Below are positions 1 through 6,276 of a stretch of 18,163 bases of DNA, one piece after another. The stretch's first letter is position 1. Every line of letters begins with the position of its first letter. The notes beneath the pieces were generated by a model, which did no database searches, was not told the DNA's origin, and saw only the letters and a list, made by a program, of their open reading frames with translations. The position numbers were made by a program, and so were the translations under genes. Origin of the DNA: an uncultured Mailhella sp. (lineage in GTDB: Bacteria; Desulfobacterota; Desulfovibrionia; Desulfovibrionales; Desulfovibrionaceae); assembly GCA_948482415.1 (NCBI GenBank), contig CAOMFZ010000022.1, positions 1 through 18,163 on the forward strand, given 5' to 3'.

Positions 1-66
1 ACAAAAAATCAAAAAACTCTCTTAAAAGTTGCTTGACTAATAGGGGGCATTACAATTTTTTCCCTC

Positions 67-603
67 ATGACGCTCATACTTATTTTTGTTTTTTCTGCAT
101 ATGAAAAAAGTAATGCCGAGGAAGCTTCTCGCTCTCTTGTTGTTTATTTTTCATGGTCTGGCAATACCGAAGCTCTAGCCAATGAAATTCAAACTCAAAC
201 CGGAGCTGATATTTTTGAGCTTATCCCTGCTGAACCGTACACGAATGATTATAATACGTTGCTCGATATTGCCAAAAATGAAAAAGCAAAAAACTCCCGT
301 CCAGCCATTGCGAAAAAAATACAAAATTTTGAGCAATATCAAATCATTTATTTGGGATTTCCTAACTGGTGGGCTGATATGCCTATGATTCTCTATACTT
401 TTTTAGATGAATATGATTGTTCAGGCAAAATTATTGCACCTTTTGTTACCAGTGGCGGAAGCGGATTATCCAATACAATTAACTTAATTAAAGCATTAGA
501 ACCAAACGCCAAAGTTCTTGACGGTCTTTCACTCAGAAGTTCAAAAGCCGCACATTCCGATGCTGATGTTGCTAAATGGCTTTCATCTCTTGGCATGAAA
601 TAA
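67..603 (+). CDS. Flavodoxin-like protein with hydrophobic N-terminus
   Basis: A 178-residue flavodoxin-fold protein of the flavodoxin_4 type. The FMN-phosphate loop is YFSWSGNT (about residues 27-34), and GFPNWWADMPM is the usual second flavin-contact region. The first ~17 residues (MTLILIFVFSAYEKSNA) look like a short signal peptide or lipoprotein-like leader without the usual N-terminal lysines, so the mature protein may be exported. An in-frame stop at 34-36 limits extension upstream and no strong ribosome site precedes ATG 67, so the start is uncertain. It is 35 bp upstream of an aldo/keto reductase on the same strand and is probably the first gene of the 67-2614 redox operon. Its likely role is electron transfer or quinone/flavin reduction; the partner is unknown. 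Confidence 0.85.
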   Translation: MTLILIFVFSAYEKSNAEEASRSLVVYFSWSGNTEALANEIQTQTGADIFELIPAEPYTNDYNTLLDIAKNEKAKNSRPAIAKKIQNFEQYQIIYLGFPNWWADMPMILYTFLDEYDCSGKIIAPFVTSGGSGLSNTINLIKALEPNAKVLDGLSLRSSKAAHSDADVAKWLSSLGMK

Positions 604-638
604 TAATCAATTTTTTATAAAAAAAGGAGATATACCCT

Positions 639-1592
639 ATGAATATCAAAGCATATCCTAAAATTGCACTCGGAACATGGTCTTGGGGCGTTGGTGCTGT
701 CGGTGGTGACCAAGTTTTTGGAAATAAGTTGGGAGTAAAAGAATTAAAACCTGTTTTTGACGCAGCAATACAGGCAGGATTAACACTTTGGGATACTGCC
801 GTTGTATATGGCATGGGAGCGTCAGAAGATATTCTTGGAACATTTGCAAGAACCTGCAAACGTGAAGATATTTTACTTTCTACAAAATTTACTCCGGATA
901 TTGCCAATGAAGATGCAGCAGAACCTGTTATAGAAATGTGCAATAGCAGTCTTGCTCGTTTAGGTACAGATTACATTGACTTATATTGGATTCATAATCC
1001 GGGCAATGTAGAAAAATGGACGCCGGGTTTAATCCCTTTGGTAAAAAGCGGCAAAATCCGCCGAATAGGAGTTTCTAATCACAATTTAGAACAAATCAAG
1101 CGTGCAGAAGAAATTCTTTCTTCTGAAAATGTCCATATTACTGCAATTCAAAACCATTACAGTTTATTATACCGTTCTTCTGAAGAGGCAGGTATTTTAG
1201 ATTACTGTAAAGAACATAACATGGAATTTTTTGCTTATATGACCCTTGAACAAGGTGCCTTATCAGGTAAATATGATACAAAACACCCACTTCCGGCAGA
1301 CAGTATGCGTGGCAGGACCTATAATCCACAGCTTGCTCAAATTGAAAAATTGATAACTGTAACAAAGAAAATTGCGGCTGTTCATGCTGTTTCTCCTGCA
1401 CAAATTCCTGTTGCATGGGCTATTGCAAAAGGAACAACACCTATCCTCGGAGTCACCAGTCCTGAACAAGTTGCCGATGCGGTTCAGGCTGCAAGTATTA
1501 TGTTAACTGCAAAAGAAATGGAAGAATTAGAGCGGACAGCAGCCCAAACAGGCGTAGATACTCGCGGGTCATGGGAAAAGCCAATGATTTAA
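639..1592 (+). CDS. Aldo/keto reductase
   Basis: A 317-residue NAD(P)H-dependent aldo/keto reductase with a full-length TIM barrel. The catalytic tetrad is visible as D52 (LWDTA), Y57 (VVYG), K83 (LSTKF) and H119 (YWIHNPG). IGVSNHN and the late GTTPILGVTSPEQV segment match the cofactor-binding side of the barrel. It should reduce carbonyl compounds in the cytoplasm; the physiological substrate cannot be read from sequence. ATG 639 is preceded by a strong AAGGAG site about 9 bases upstream. The gene lies between the flavodoxin and the tautomerase-like gene on the same strand, with a strong hairpin (1612-1644) after its stop, so the downstream genes may be separately controlled at RNA level. 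Confidence 0.95.
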   Translation: MNIKAYPKIALGTWSWGVGAVGGDQVFGNKLGVKELKPVFDAAIQAGLTLWDTAVVYGMGASEDILGTFARTCKREDILLSTKFTPDIANEDAAEPVIEMCNSSLARLGTDYIDLYWIHNPGNVEKWTPGLIPLVKSGKIRRIGVSNHNLEQIKRAEEILSSENVHITAIQNHYSLLYRSSEEAGILDYCKEHNMEFFAYMTLEQGALSGKYDTKHPLPADSMRGRTYNPQLAQIEKLITVTKKIAAVHAVSPAQIPVAWAIAKGTTPILGVTSPEQVADAVQAASIMLTAKEMEELERTAAQTGVDTRGSWEKPMI

Positions 1593-1611
1593 TTTCAAAA
1601 CAAAATATCTT

Positions 1612-1644
1612 GGCATATGCCTGTATTCTTATACAGCATATGCC
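1612..1644 (+). promoter_or_regulatory. Strong stem-loop between aldo/keto reductase and tautomerase gene
   Basis: GGCATATG(C)CTGTAT pairs with ATACAGCATATGCC around a TCTT tetraloop, giving a 14-bp stem with one bulged base. No U-run follows, so it is not a classic intrinsic terminator. It may be a processing or stability element, or a weak attenuator, within the redox operon. Confidence 0.6.
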
Positions 1645-1676
1645 TATTCATTCAATATAAATAAAGGAGAAAAGAT

Positions 1677-1883
1677 ATACCAGTTGTTACATTTGAAGCA
1701 GCAGCATTAAATAAAAATCAAAAAAGAGAACTTGTTAAAGGTTTTACTGAAGTTGCCTCCAGAGTAACAGGACTTCCTGAAGCCGGCATTTATGTATTCT
1801 TAAAAGAAAATAATCTAGAAAATGTTGGTGTAGGCGGACAAATTCTTTCTGACAAAAACGAAAAAAATAATAATACAAATTAA
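1677..1883 (+). CDS. 4-oxalocrotonate tautomerase-family protein, apparent ATA start
   Basis: This small gene is absent from ATG-based ORF prediction. From ATA 1677 it encodes 68 residues beginning (M)PVVTFEAAALNKNQKREL and ending in NNNTN, TAA at 1881-1883. The length, the Pro directly after the start (the catalytic amino-terminal proline of the tautomerase superfamily), VFLKEN and NVGVGGQILSD are typical of small 4-OT-like proteins. The classical 4-OT active-site Arg11, Arg39 and Phe50 are replaced (Asn, Tyr/Phe region, Val), so the substrate is unknown. AAAGGAG at 1663-1669 lies exactly 7 bases before ATA, and an in-frame TAA at 1662-1664 rules out an upstream start. Either ATA is used, or an ATG was lost by one substitution or a TG deletion, or the base is a sequencing error. 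The reading frame is otherwise clean, which suggests it is functional or very recently broken. Confidence 0.8.
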   Translation: MPVVTFEAAALNKNQKRELVKGFTEVASRVTGLPEAGIYVFLKENNLENVGVGGQILSDKNEKNNNTN

Positions 1884-1915
1884 TTTCTATTTGCCTATAC
1901 AAGGAAGAAATACAT

Positions 1916-2614
1916 ATGCAAACAAGAGAAAACATAAAAAATGACGACGTAAACATTCAATCAGGCACAAGCCGCCGTGTTATGCTGAAATTTTTGGGAG
2001 CTGCACTTATTTCTTCTGTCCTGCCAGCAACAGCTTCTGCAGCGGATTTAATATTAACCGATAACAAAGGAGAAAATATGAAAATAGTTATGCTTACCGG
2101 AAGCCCTCATCGCCATGGAACTTCTGCTCTTTTAGCTGATGAATTTATTGCAGGAGCGACAGCAAAAGGGCATACTGTTGTTCGCTTTGATACTGCATTT
2201 GAAAATATTAATCCCTGCCGAGCTTGTTATTACTGCGATAAACATAATGGCGAATGTATCCAGCATGATGCAATGGAAAAGATTTTGCCGGAAATTCTTT
2301 CTGCCGATATGATTGTTCTGGTAACACCTCTTTATTACTTCAATATGACAGCTCAACTCAAAGCAGCCATAGATCGTTTAATGCCCCAACGTGTTGCTTT
2401 ACGCAAACACCCCATGAAATCAGCCATGCTTGTCACATGCGGCAGCAATACAGAGTGGAATATGGACGCTGTCATGGCTCAATATAAAATTCTTCAGCAG
2501 TATCTTCCCTGGGAAGACCAAGGCGTCATTCTTGCAAAAAATGTTCTCAAGCGTGAAGATATTGAAAAAACAAATTATCCGACTGAAGCAAAAAAACTGG
2601 GGGAAAGTTTATAA
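1916..2614 (+). CDS. Tat-exported iron-sulfur flavoprotein / NAD(P)H-dependent FMN reductase family
   Basis: A 232-residue protein. Residues 18-43 form a twin-arginine signal (TSRRVMLKFLG, then a hydrophobic stretch and ATASA as likely cleavage site). The mature part starts like a free-standing flavodoxin_2/FMN reductase: MKIVMLTGSPHRHGTS (residue 55 on) contains the flavin-binding GSPH..GTS loop. Four cysteines C101, C104, C107 and C114 (CX2CX2CX6C) match the cysteine motif of iron-sulfur flavoproteins. TPLYYFNM is the second flavin region. An internal in-frame ATG at 2078 has its own AAAGGAG at 2066-2072, so a leaderless cytoplasmic form of 178 residues may also be made. It is the last gene of the redox cluster, 32 bp after the tautomerase-like gene. 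Export of a flavin-containing reductase by Tat is consistent with cofactor loading before transport. Confidence 0.9.
   Translation: MQTRENIKNDDVNIQSGTSRRVMLKFLGAALISSVLPATASAADLILTDNKGENMKIVMLTGSPHRHGTSALLADEFIAGATAKGHTVVRFDTAFENINPCRACYYCDKHNGECIQHDAMEKILPEILSADMIVLVTPLYYFNMTAQLKAAIDRLMPQRVALRKHPMKSAMLVTCGSNTEWNMDAVMAQYKILQQYLPWEDQGVILAKNVLKREDIEKTNYPTEAKKLGESL
2066..2080 (+). promoter_or_regulatory. Internal ribosome binding site and in-frame ATG
   Basis: AAAGGAG followed by five bases and ATG 2078, inside the coding frame of the Tat-signal flavoprotein, exactly where the conserved flavodoxin domain begins. It could give a second, cytoplasmic form, or be a relic of the gene before it gained its signal peptide. 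Confidence 0.55.
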
Positions 2615-2643
2615 AATAACTATAAAAAATAATTTGTTATTTT
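2613..2643 (+). terminator. AT-only inverted repeat at the end of the redox operon
   Basis: AAAATAAC (2613-2620) pairs with GTTATTTT (2636-2643), overlapping the stop codon of the flavoprotein gene. There are no GC-rich pairs, so termination activity is doubtful; the hairpins in the adjacent element at 2680 are stronger. Confidence 0.3.
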
Positions 2644-2679
2644 GAGAAAAACAGGCAAAAATTTACGAAGATTATGCCT

Positions 2680-3043
2680 AGAGCGTTTCCGATAAATCTT
2701 GAGAATTTTGCAGGGGAAAAACTTTATCTCTGCTGTCCATTTGCGTAAAGCTCGCTCACTCGCTAACGCAAACGACTTCGTCGCCTTCGGTGGCTATCTC
2801 TGCTGTCTTTATCTGTAAAGCTCATAAATTCGCTAACAGCTAAAGCGAAAAAGTTTCTTCCCTGAAAAAATCAAGTAATCCCTTTCAGGGCTTGATTTTT
2901 CAGGACGAGAACTTTTTAACTTGTTGTAGGCTTTTTATGCCTTACGGCATGCCAACAACAAGTAAAAAAGCCCCTGCACTCCTTTACAAAACTTTTTAAA
3001 TTTTCTTACAAAATTTGTTGCAATTATTTCCGGAAATGCTCTA
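2680..3043 (+). repeat. Modular hairpin-rich intergenic element, long copy (E1)
   Basis: The ends match in inverted orientation: TAGAGCGTTTCCG at the left and CGGAAATGCTCTA at the right, flanked by TA. The outer parts match the 138-bp short copy at 17983-18120. Inside are two copies of a stem-loop module beginning ATCTCTGCTGTC (stems 2740-2746/2766-2772 and 2808-2816/2836-2845, each with a 19-nt loop). There is also a nested hairpin at 2861-2904 (CCTGAAAAAATCAAG with CTTGATTTTTCAGG) and a hairpin at 2920-2962 (CTTGTTG...CAACAAG with inner ATGCC/GGCAT). No coding frame is supported. It fills most of the gap between the redox operon and the marR gene and could terminate transcription. Confidence 0.85.
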
Positions 3044-3046
3044 TTA

Positions 3047-3089
3047 CAATAACGCTCCCTTATTACATAATAATAAAGGAGTGTTATTG
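3047..3089. terminator. Long inverted repeat upstream of marR-type gene
   Basis: CAATAACGCTCCCTTATT (3047-3064) is nearly complementary to AATAAAGGAGTGTTATTG (3072-3089) around a short AT loop. It lies four bases after the E1 element and 60 bp before the marR promoter. It could insulate that promoter from upstream transcription or bind a protein. The function is inferred only from the dyad. Confidence 0.45.
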
Positions 3090-3149
3090 TATTTCAAACC
3101 CATTTTTATGTAAAAGAAAATTAAATCTCTTCAAATTATTAAAAACCAC

Positions 3150-3178
3150 TTGACAATAGTTCGATATCTAATTATATC
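3150..3178 (+). promoter_or_regulatory. Promoter of the marR-type gene
   Basis: TTGACA (3150-3155), 17-bp spacer, TATATC (3173-3178). Transcription should start around 3184-3186, at or next to ATG 3186, implying a leaderless or nearly leaderless mRNA. The 19-bp operator-like site fills the spacer. Confidence 0.65.
3156..3174. promoter_or_regulatory. MarR-type operator, copy 1
   Basis: ATAGTTCGATATCTAATTA, an imperfect palindrome centred on GATATC, placed between the -35 and -10 boxes. It differs at two positions from the copy before the cupin gene (3619-3637). Autoregulation by the adjacent MarR-type protein is inferred. Confidence 0.7.
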
Positions 3179-3185
3179 CATACCC

Positions 3186-3596
3186 ATGGAACAAACACTT
3201 TCACTTATGGCAAAAATACTCGATAAGGGTAATCGGTTTATTATCTCGGAATTGGAGGCAAACGGTGCGAGCGGGCTTGTGCCCAGTCACGGGGATATTT
3301 TAGCCCTGCTCTATATGCATGAACCATTAACCATGAAAGAAATTGCTGAAAAAATCCATAAAACAAAAGCTACGGTTACGGTTCTTGCGGACAAGCTGGA
3401 AAAAATGGGATTTGTAAAGAGGGAAGTATCTGCCGCAGACAGCCGATATATTTATATTTCCCTGACCCAAAAAGGAAGAGACTTCCAAACTGTTTTTGAC
3501 AATATTTCCACAGCATTAAACGCCATGCTGCATAAGAACCTGACAGCGGAGGAAATTTCCGCCCTAACAGCACTTTTGCAAAAAATGGTTAACTAA
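3186..3596 (+). CDS. MarR-family transcriptional regulator
   Basis: A 136-residue winged-helix regulator. LTMKEIAEKIHKTKATVTVL (about residues 48-67) is the helix-turn-helix with its recognition helix, and REVSAADSRYIYISLTQKG (about 79-97) is the wing with the conserved D-x-R. The flanking helices would form the dimer interface. A TTG at 3150 opens the same frame but is part of the -35 box, and the operator and -10 box lie between it and ATG 3186, so 3186 is chosen. There is no Shine-Dalgarno site before 3186, consistent with a leaderless message. It is followed 77 bp downstream by a cupin gene carrying the same operator motif, so it probably represses itself and the cupin gene. The ligand is unknown; an oxidant or small aromatic is possible by analogy. 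Confidence 0.9.
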   Translation: MEQTLSLMAKILDKGNRFIISELEANGASGLVPSHGDILALLYMHEPLTMKEIAEKIHKTKATVTVLADKLEKMGFVKREVSAADSRYIYISLTQKGRDFQTVFDNISTALNAMLHKNLTAEEISALTALLQKMVN

Positions 3597-3618
3597 TGCC
3601 GTCTATTTTTTTATAAAA

Positions 3619-3637
3619 ATAGTTCGACATCTAACTA
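3619..3637. promoter_or_regulatory. MarR-type operator, copy 2
   Basis: ATAGTTCGACATCTAACTA, 17 of 19 bases identical to the site inside the marR promoter. It lies 36 bp before the cupin start. TAATAA-like sequence just after it may be the -10 region, but no clear -35 was found. Confidence 0.7.
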
Positions 3638-3673
3638 ATAAAACCAATTAATCAAAATCAAAAGGAGCATACC

Positions 3674-4045
3674 ATGCAAAACTACACCAAAACAGAACTC
3701 GGCAAGCTTGAACAAATCATCAATCAGGAAAACGGCAAAGCATTTTTAAAAAACGCTTTACAGTTAACCGGCTGTGAAATTTCTGTGAATACCATGCCGG
3801 CAGGAGCAAAGCTTCCATTCAATCACAAACACAAACAAAATGAAGAAGTGTATATTTTTCTCAAAGGCACGGGCACTATGACGCTGGATACTAATACCCT
3901 TGACGTGCAGGAAGGCACCTGCATAAAAGTTTTGCCGGATACCAGCCGCACCATGGAAGCCAAGACAGAATTGCAGTATATCTGCATTCAGGCAAAAATG
4001 CATTCCCTTGCCCAATGGGGCTTACAAGACGCAGAATTATGTTAA
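3674..4045 (+). CDS. Small cupin-domain protein
   Basis: A 123-residue single-domain cupin. Cupin motif 1 is clear: FNHKHKQNEEVYIFLKGTG has H51, H53 and E57/E58 as likely metal ligands. Motif 2 (VQEGTCIKVLPDTSRTMEA) keeps the G...P spacing but lacks the usual histidine, which is replaced by Arg or Thr, so metal binding may be three-ligand or lost. ATG 3674 has a strong AAAGGAG site eight bases upstream. The shared operator puts it under the neighbouring MarR-type regulator. Small cupins in such regulons often act on or sense small molecules, but no substrate can be assigned. Confidence 0.88.
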   Translation: MQNYTKTELGKLEQIINQENGKAFLKNALQLTGCEISVNTMPAGAKLPFNHKHKQNEEVYIFLKGTGTMTLDTNTLDVQEGTCIKVLPDTSRTMEAKTELQYICIQAKMHSLAQWGLQDAELC

Positions 4046-4082
4046 ACAGCGTAATACAATATGTTAAGGCAGTTTCGTAACC

Positions 4083-4200
4083 AGAGCATTTCCATATGAC
4101 ATTCAGAATATTTTATCATAAAGCTTAAAAAGTTTTGTAAAGGGGTGCAGGGGAAGAAACTTTTACTAAAAGTTTTTCCCCTGCATAAAATTCCCAGCGT
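4083..4200 (-). repeat. Degenerate copy of the intergenic element (E2)
   Basis: Reading on the - strand it matches the right half of the short element: the GCAGGGGAA...TTCCCCTGC core hairpin (4147-4184) with inner AAACTTTTA/TAAAAGTTT, then CACCCCTTTACAAAACTTTTTAAG-type sequence, and a terminal GGAAATGCTCT. The other end is degraded. It sits between the convergent cupin and TauE/SafE genes and would fold as a strong hairpin in either transcript, so it may serve as a bidirectional terminator. Confidence 0.75.
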
Positions 4201-4233
4201 TAAGGAGAAATACCGGAGTAAAACAAAAAAGCA

Positions 4234-4962
4234 TTACAAAAAGGATTTTACGATACAGATCATTCCGCCCATGCCAATGACAATAAGCAGTATCATTCTA
4301 AAAAGCCGGACATTCACAAAACGATTAACAGGAATAGCCAGCAAAATACCGACACTGGAAGAAACAGCACCGTATAAAGTCCAATACAAAACTTCTTCTG
4401 TCATCAAACCGGCTTTATAATACACAGCCACGCCCACAAGAGAGGCAAGCACCACAAAGGCATTAATAGTGCCAAGTGACTGCCTTTGTGTCCAGTGCAT
4501 ATGCAGTGCATAAACACCGCAAGGCGGACCGCTGAAAGAAACAGAAGTAGAAAACAAACCGGAAAAGAAACCGGCTACCAAAGCTTTTATGATTGAAGGC
4601 TGCCCCGCCTTTTTCGGCACTTTATGCAAAAATTGCCACAGAACAAAGCAAATCATCACAGTTCCGATACTCATAAGTAAGAAAGAAGTAGGAATAATCA
4701 GCAAAATATACGTTCCTAAAACTAAGCCGGGCAGAGACCCCAGCATCATATTTTTGACTTCATGCACTAAAAGCTCTTTGCGGTAAATCCAGCCGAGTTC
4801 AAGACACATCACAACTGCCAGACAATTAGCAATGGGAACAAGGACTTGCGGCTCTAAAAACAGGGAAACAAAAGGCACAGCAACCATTGCGCCCCCCAAG
4901 CCGGAAACACCTGAAATAAAACCGCCAATTAACCATAAAAGACAAAAAAACGCTTCATACAT
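4234..4962 (-). CDS. TauE/SafE-family membrane transporter
   Basis: A 242-residue integral membrane protein of the TauE/SafE (DUF81) family, with about eight hydrophobic segments. The family's internal repeat is visible as GVSGLGGAMVAVPF (about residues 18-31) and the matching STSVSFSGPPCGVYAL (about 138-153). Members export or import small sulfur-containing or organic anions across the inner membrane; this one's substrate is not known. It is transcribed divergently from the MBL-fold gene and converges on the cupin gene. The start is ATG at 4962, preceded by a weak AGGG about nine bases upstream. It could be linked to sulfur metabolism, but nothing nearby confirms that. Confidence 0.9.
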   Translation of the reverse strand: MYEAFFCLLWLIGGFISGVSGLGGAMVAVPFVSLFLEPQVLVPIANCLAVVMCLELGWIYRKELLVHEVKNMMLGSLPGLVLGTYILLIIPTSFLLMSIGTVMICFVLWQFLHKVPKKAGQPSIIKALVAGFFSGLFSTSVSFSGPPCGVYALHMHWTQRQSLGTINAFVVLASLVGVAVYYKAGLMTEEVLYWTLYGAVSSSVGILLAIPVNRFVNVRLFRMILLIVIGMGGMICIVKSFL

Positions 4963-5093
4963 ACAATAACCCTATACTGTCCGTCATAAAAAATATACCT
5001 GTTTTAAAAAAAAGTCACTTGAAATAATACGGCATTTTTTGATTCGATTCAAAAACAGACAAGCCACAACTGTCAAACCGTTTTCTCTGCGCA

Positions 5094-5122
5094 TTTACAG
5101 GATTTTTATTTTTTGCTACTAT
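5094..5122 (+). promoter_or_regulatory. Promoter of the MBL-fold gene
   Basis: TTTACA (5094-5099), 17-bp spacer, TACTAT (5117-5122), 20 bp before the ATG at 5143, with AAAGGA between them. Confidence 0.6.
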
Positions 5123-5142
5123 ACGCAAAGAAAGGAATTTTT

Positions 5143-6024
5143 ATGTACGAATGTATACAAGTTGCTGAAAATACATATTATATTGCAAGCCCTGTCAATG
5201 TGGGACTGTATATCGAAGAGGGCGAGGCATGGATTATTGATACAGGCATTGACCCCAGAGTGGGCAAGAAAATCGTAAGACGCCTTGAAGAAAACAACTG
5301 GAAGCCCAAAGCCATTATCAATACCCACTGCCATGTGGACCATGTGGGCGCAAATGCATGGCTGCAAAAGGAATTTAATATTCCCGTCTATTCCAATGGC
5401 ATGGACTGTTATTTTATTGAGCATACCATACTTTCAGCCATGGCACTTTGGGGTGCTTTTCCGCCAAAAGCTTTGCAGGGCACACTCTTCACCGCACAGG
5501 ACAGCACCAATGTACAAAATATTTATGACGCACCTCTGCCGCAGGGTTTTGAAATTATTCCTTTCAGCGGGCACAGCCTGTATATGTTTGGTCTGCGCAC
5601 ACCTGACAATATTGTTTTCACGGCAGACGAGCTGTGCAGTCCGCATATCCTCAATAAATACAAAATCGCCTATAATTATTGTATGGAACTCTATTATAAA
5701 AGCCTTGAGGACGCAGAAAAGCTTGAAGCAAAACTCTTTGTTCCTGCCCACGGTGAACCTTTTACCGATATCAGAGAATATACTGCCATAAACCGCAGGG
5801 CAGTCCTGGAAGTACAAAATCTGATTGTTGAGCGCTGCAAAGAACCGCAAAGCTTTGACATGCTTTTGCAGTATATTTTCAATCATTATGAACTATCCAT
5901 GACTTTGGCTCAAAATGCCATTGTGGGCTCAACAATCCGCTCCTATCTTTCCTGGCTCCATAATGAAGAAGTGCTTGAAACCGTCATTCAGGACAATATG
6001 TTGTATTGGAAAACCAAAAGATGA
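5143..6024 (+). CDS. Metallo-beta-lactamase-fold hydrolase
   Basis: A 293-residue MBL-fold enzyme. The metal site is complete: THCHVDH supplies H62, H64, D66 and H67; FSGHS gives H144, TADEL gives D162 and PAHGEP gives H203. This is the glyoxalase II/YcbL-like arrangement for two metal ions. The last ~80 residues look like an extra helical or winged-helix segment found in related hydrolases. ATG 5143 is chosen over the in-frame ATG 5113 because AAAGGA lies just before it and the -10 box overlaps the upstream candidate. It is divergent from the TauE/SafE gene and convergent with the MATE gene. The substrate is not predictable; a thioester or other cytoplasmic ester is likely from the fold. The stop codon abuts a repeat module. 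Confidence 0.9.
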   Translation: MYECIQVAENTYYIASPVNVGLYIEEGEAWIIDTGIDPRVGKKIVRRLEENNWKPKAIINTHCHVDHVGANAWLQKEFNIPVYSNGMDCYFIEHTILSAMALWGAFPPKALQGTLFTAQDSTNVQNIYDAPLPQGFEIIPFSGHSLYMFGLRTPDNIVFTADELCSPHILNKYKIAYNYCMELYYKSLEDAEKLEAKLFVPAHGEPFTDIREYTAINRRAVLEVQNLIVERCKEPQSFDMLLQYIFNHYELSMTLAQNAIVGSTIRSYLSWLHNEEVLETVIQDNMLYWKTKR

Positions 6025-6132
6025 CGCTCGGTCAAGCGATCTCTGCTGTCTATTTGCGTAATGGTTCGCTTTGCTTACCAAACGCAAACGGCTTCGCCGC
6101 CTCCGGTAGCTCTTGCTTGACACTCGCTCCTT
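6025..6132 (+). repeat. Free-standing stem-loop module of the intergenic element
   Basis: It begins directly after the MBL-gene stop. CTCTGCTGTC is followed by TTTGCGT (6053-6059) pairing with ACGCAAA (6082-6088), then GGCTTCGCCGCCTCCGGTAGCT. The unit is bounded by GTCAAGC (6031-6037) and its inverse GCTTGAC (6115-6121). The same module occurs inside the elements at 2680, 8371 and 9808. Here it lies outside the neighbouring element's ends, suggesting the module can move or duplicate on its own. Confidence 0.7.
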
Positions 6133-6269
6133 AGAGCTATTCCGGTAAATCTTGCGACTTTTTTATGCAAGGGAAAAACTTTTAGTAAAAGTTTCTTCCC
6201 CTGCACCCCTTTACAAAACTTTTTAAGCTTTCTTATAAAAATTTGTTGCAATTATTTTCGGAAATGCTC
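6133..6269 (+). repeat. Short copy of the intergenic element (E3)
   Basis: A 137-bp copy nearly identical over most of its length to 17983-18120. Ends: TTAGAGCTATTCCGG and TTTCGGAAATGCTC. The core hairpin has CAAGGGAAAAACTTTT paired with AAAAGTTTCTTCCCCTG. It lies between the convergent MBL and MATE genes and ends seven bases from the MATE stop, so it probably acts as terminator for one or both. Confidence 0.88.
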
Positions 6270-6276
6270 GTTCTTT

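Noticed and set aside
31..56. Promoter for the flavodoxin gene using TTGACT (33-38) and TACAAT (51-56)
   Set aside because: The spacer is only 12 bp, too short for a standard promoter; a MerR-type arrangement was considered, but the dyad is incomplete.
2735..2845. CRISPR-like spaced repeats
   Set aside because: The repeated units are palindromic modules with variable stems and no regular spacer length, and no cas genes are nearby.
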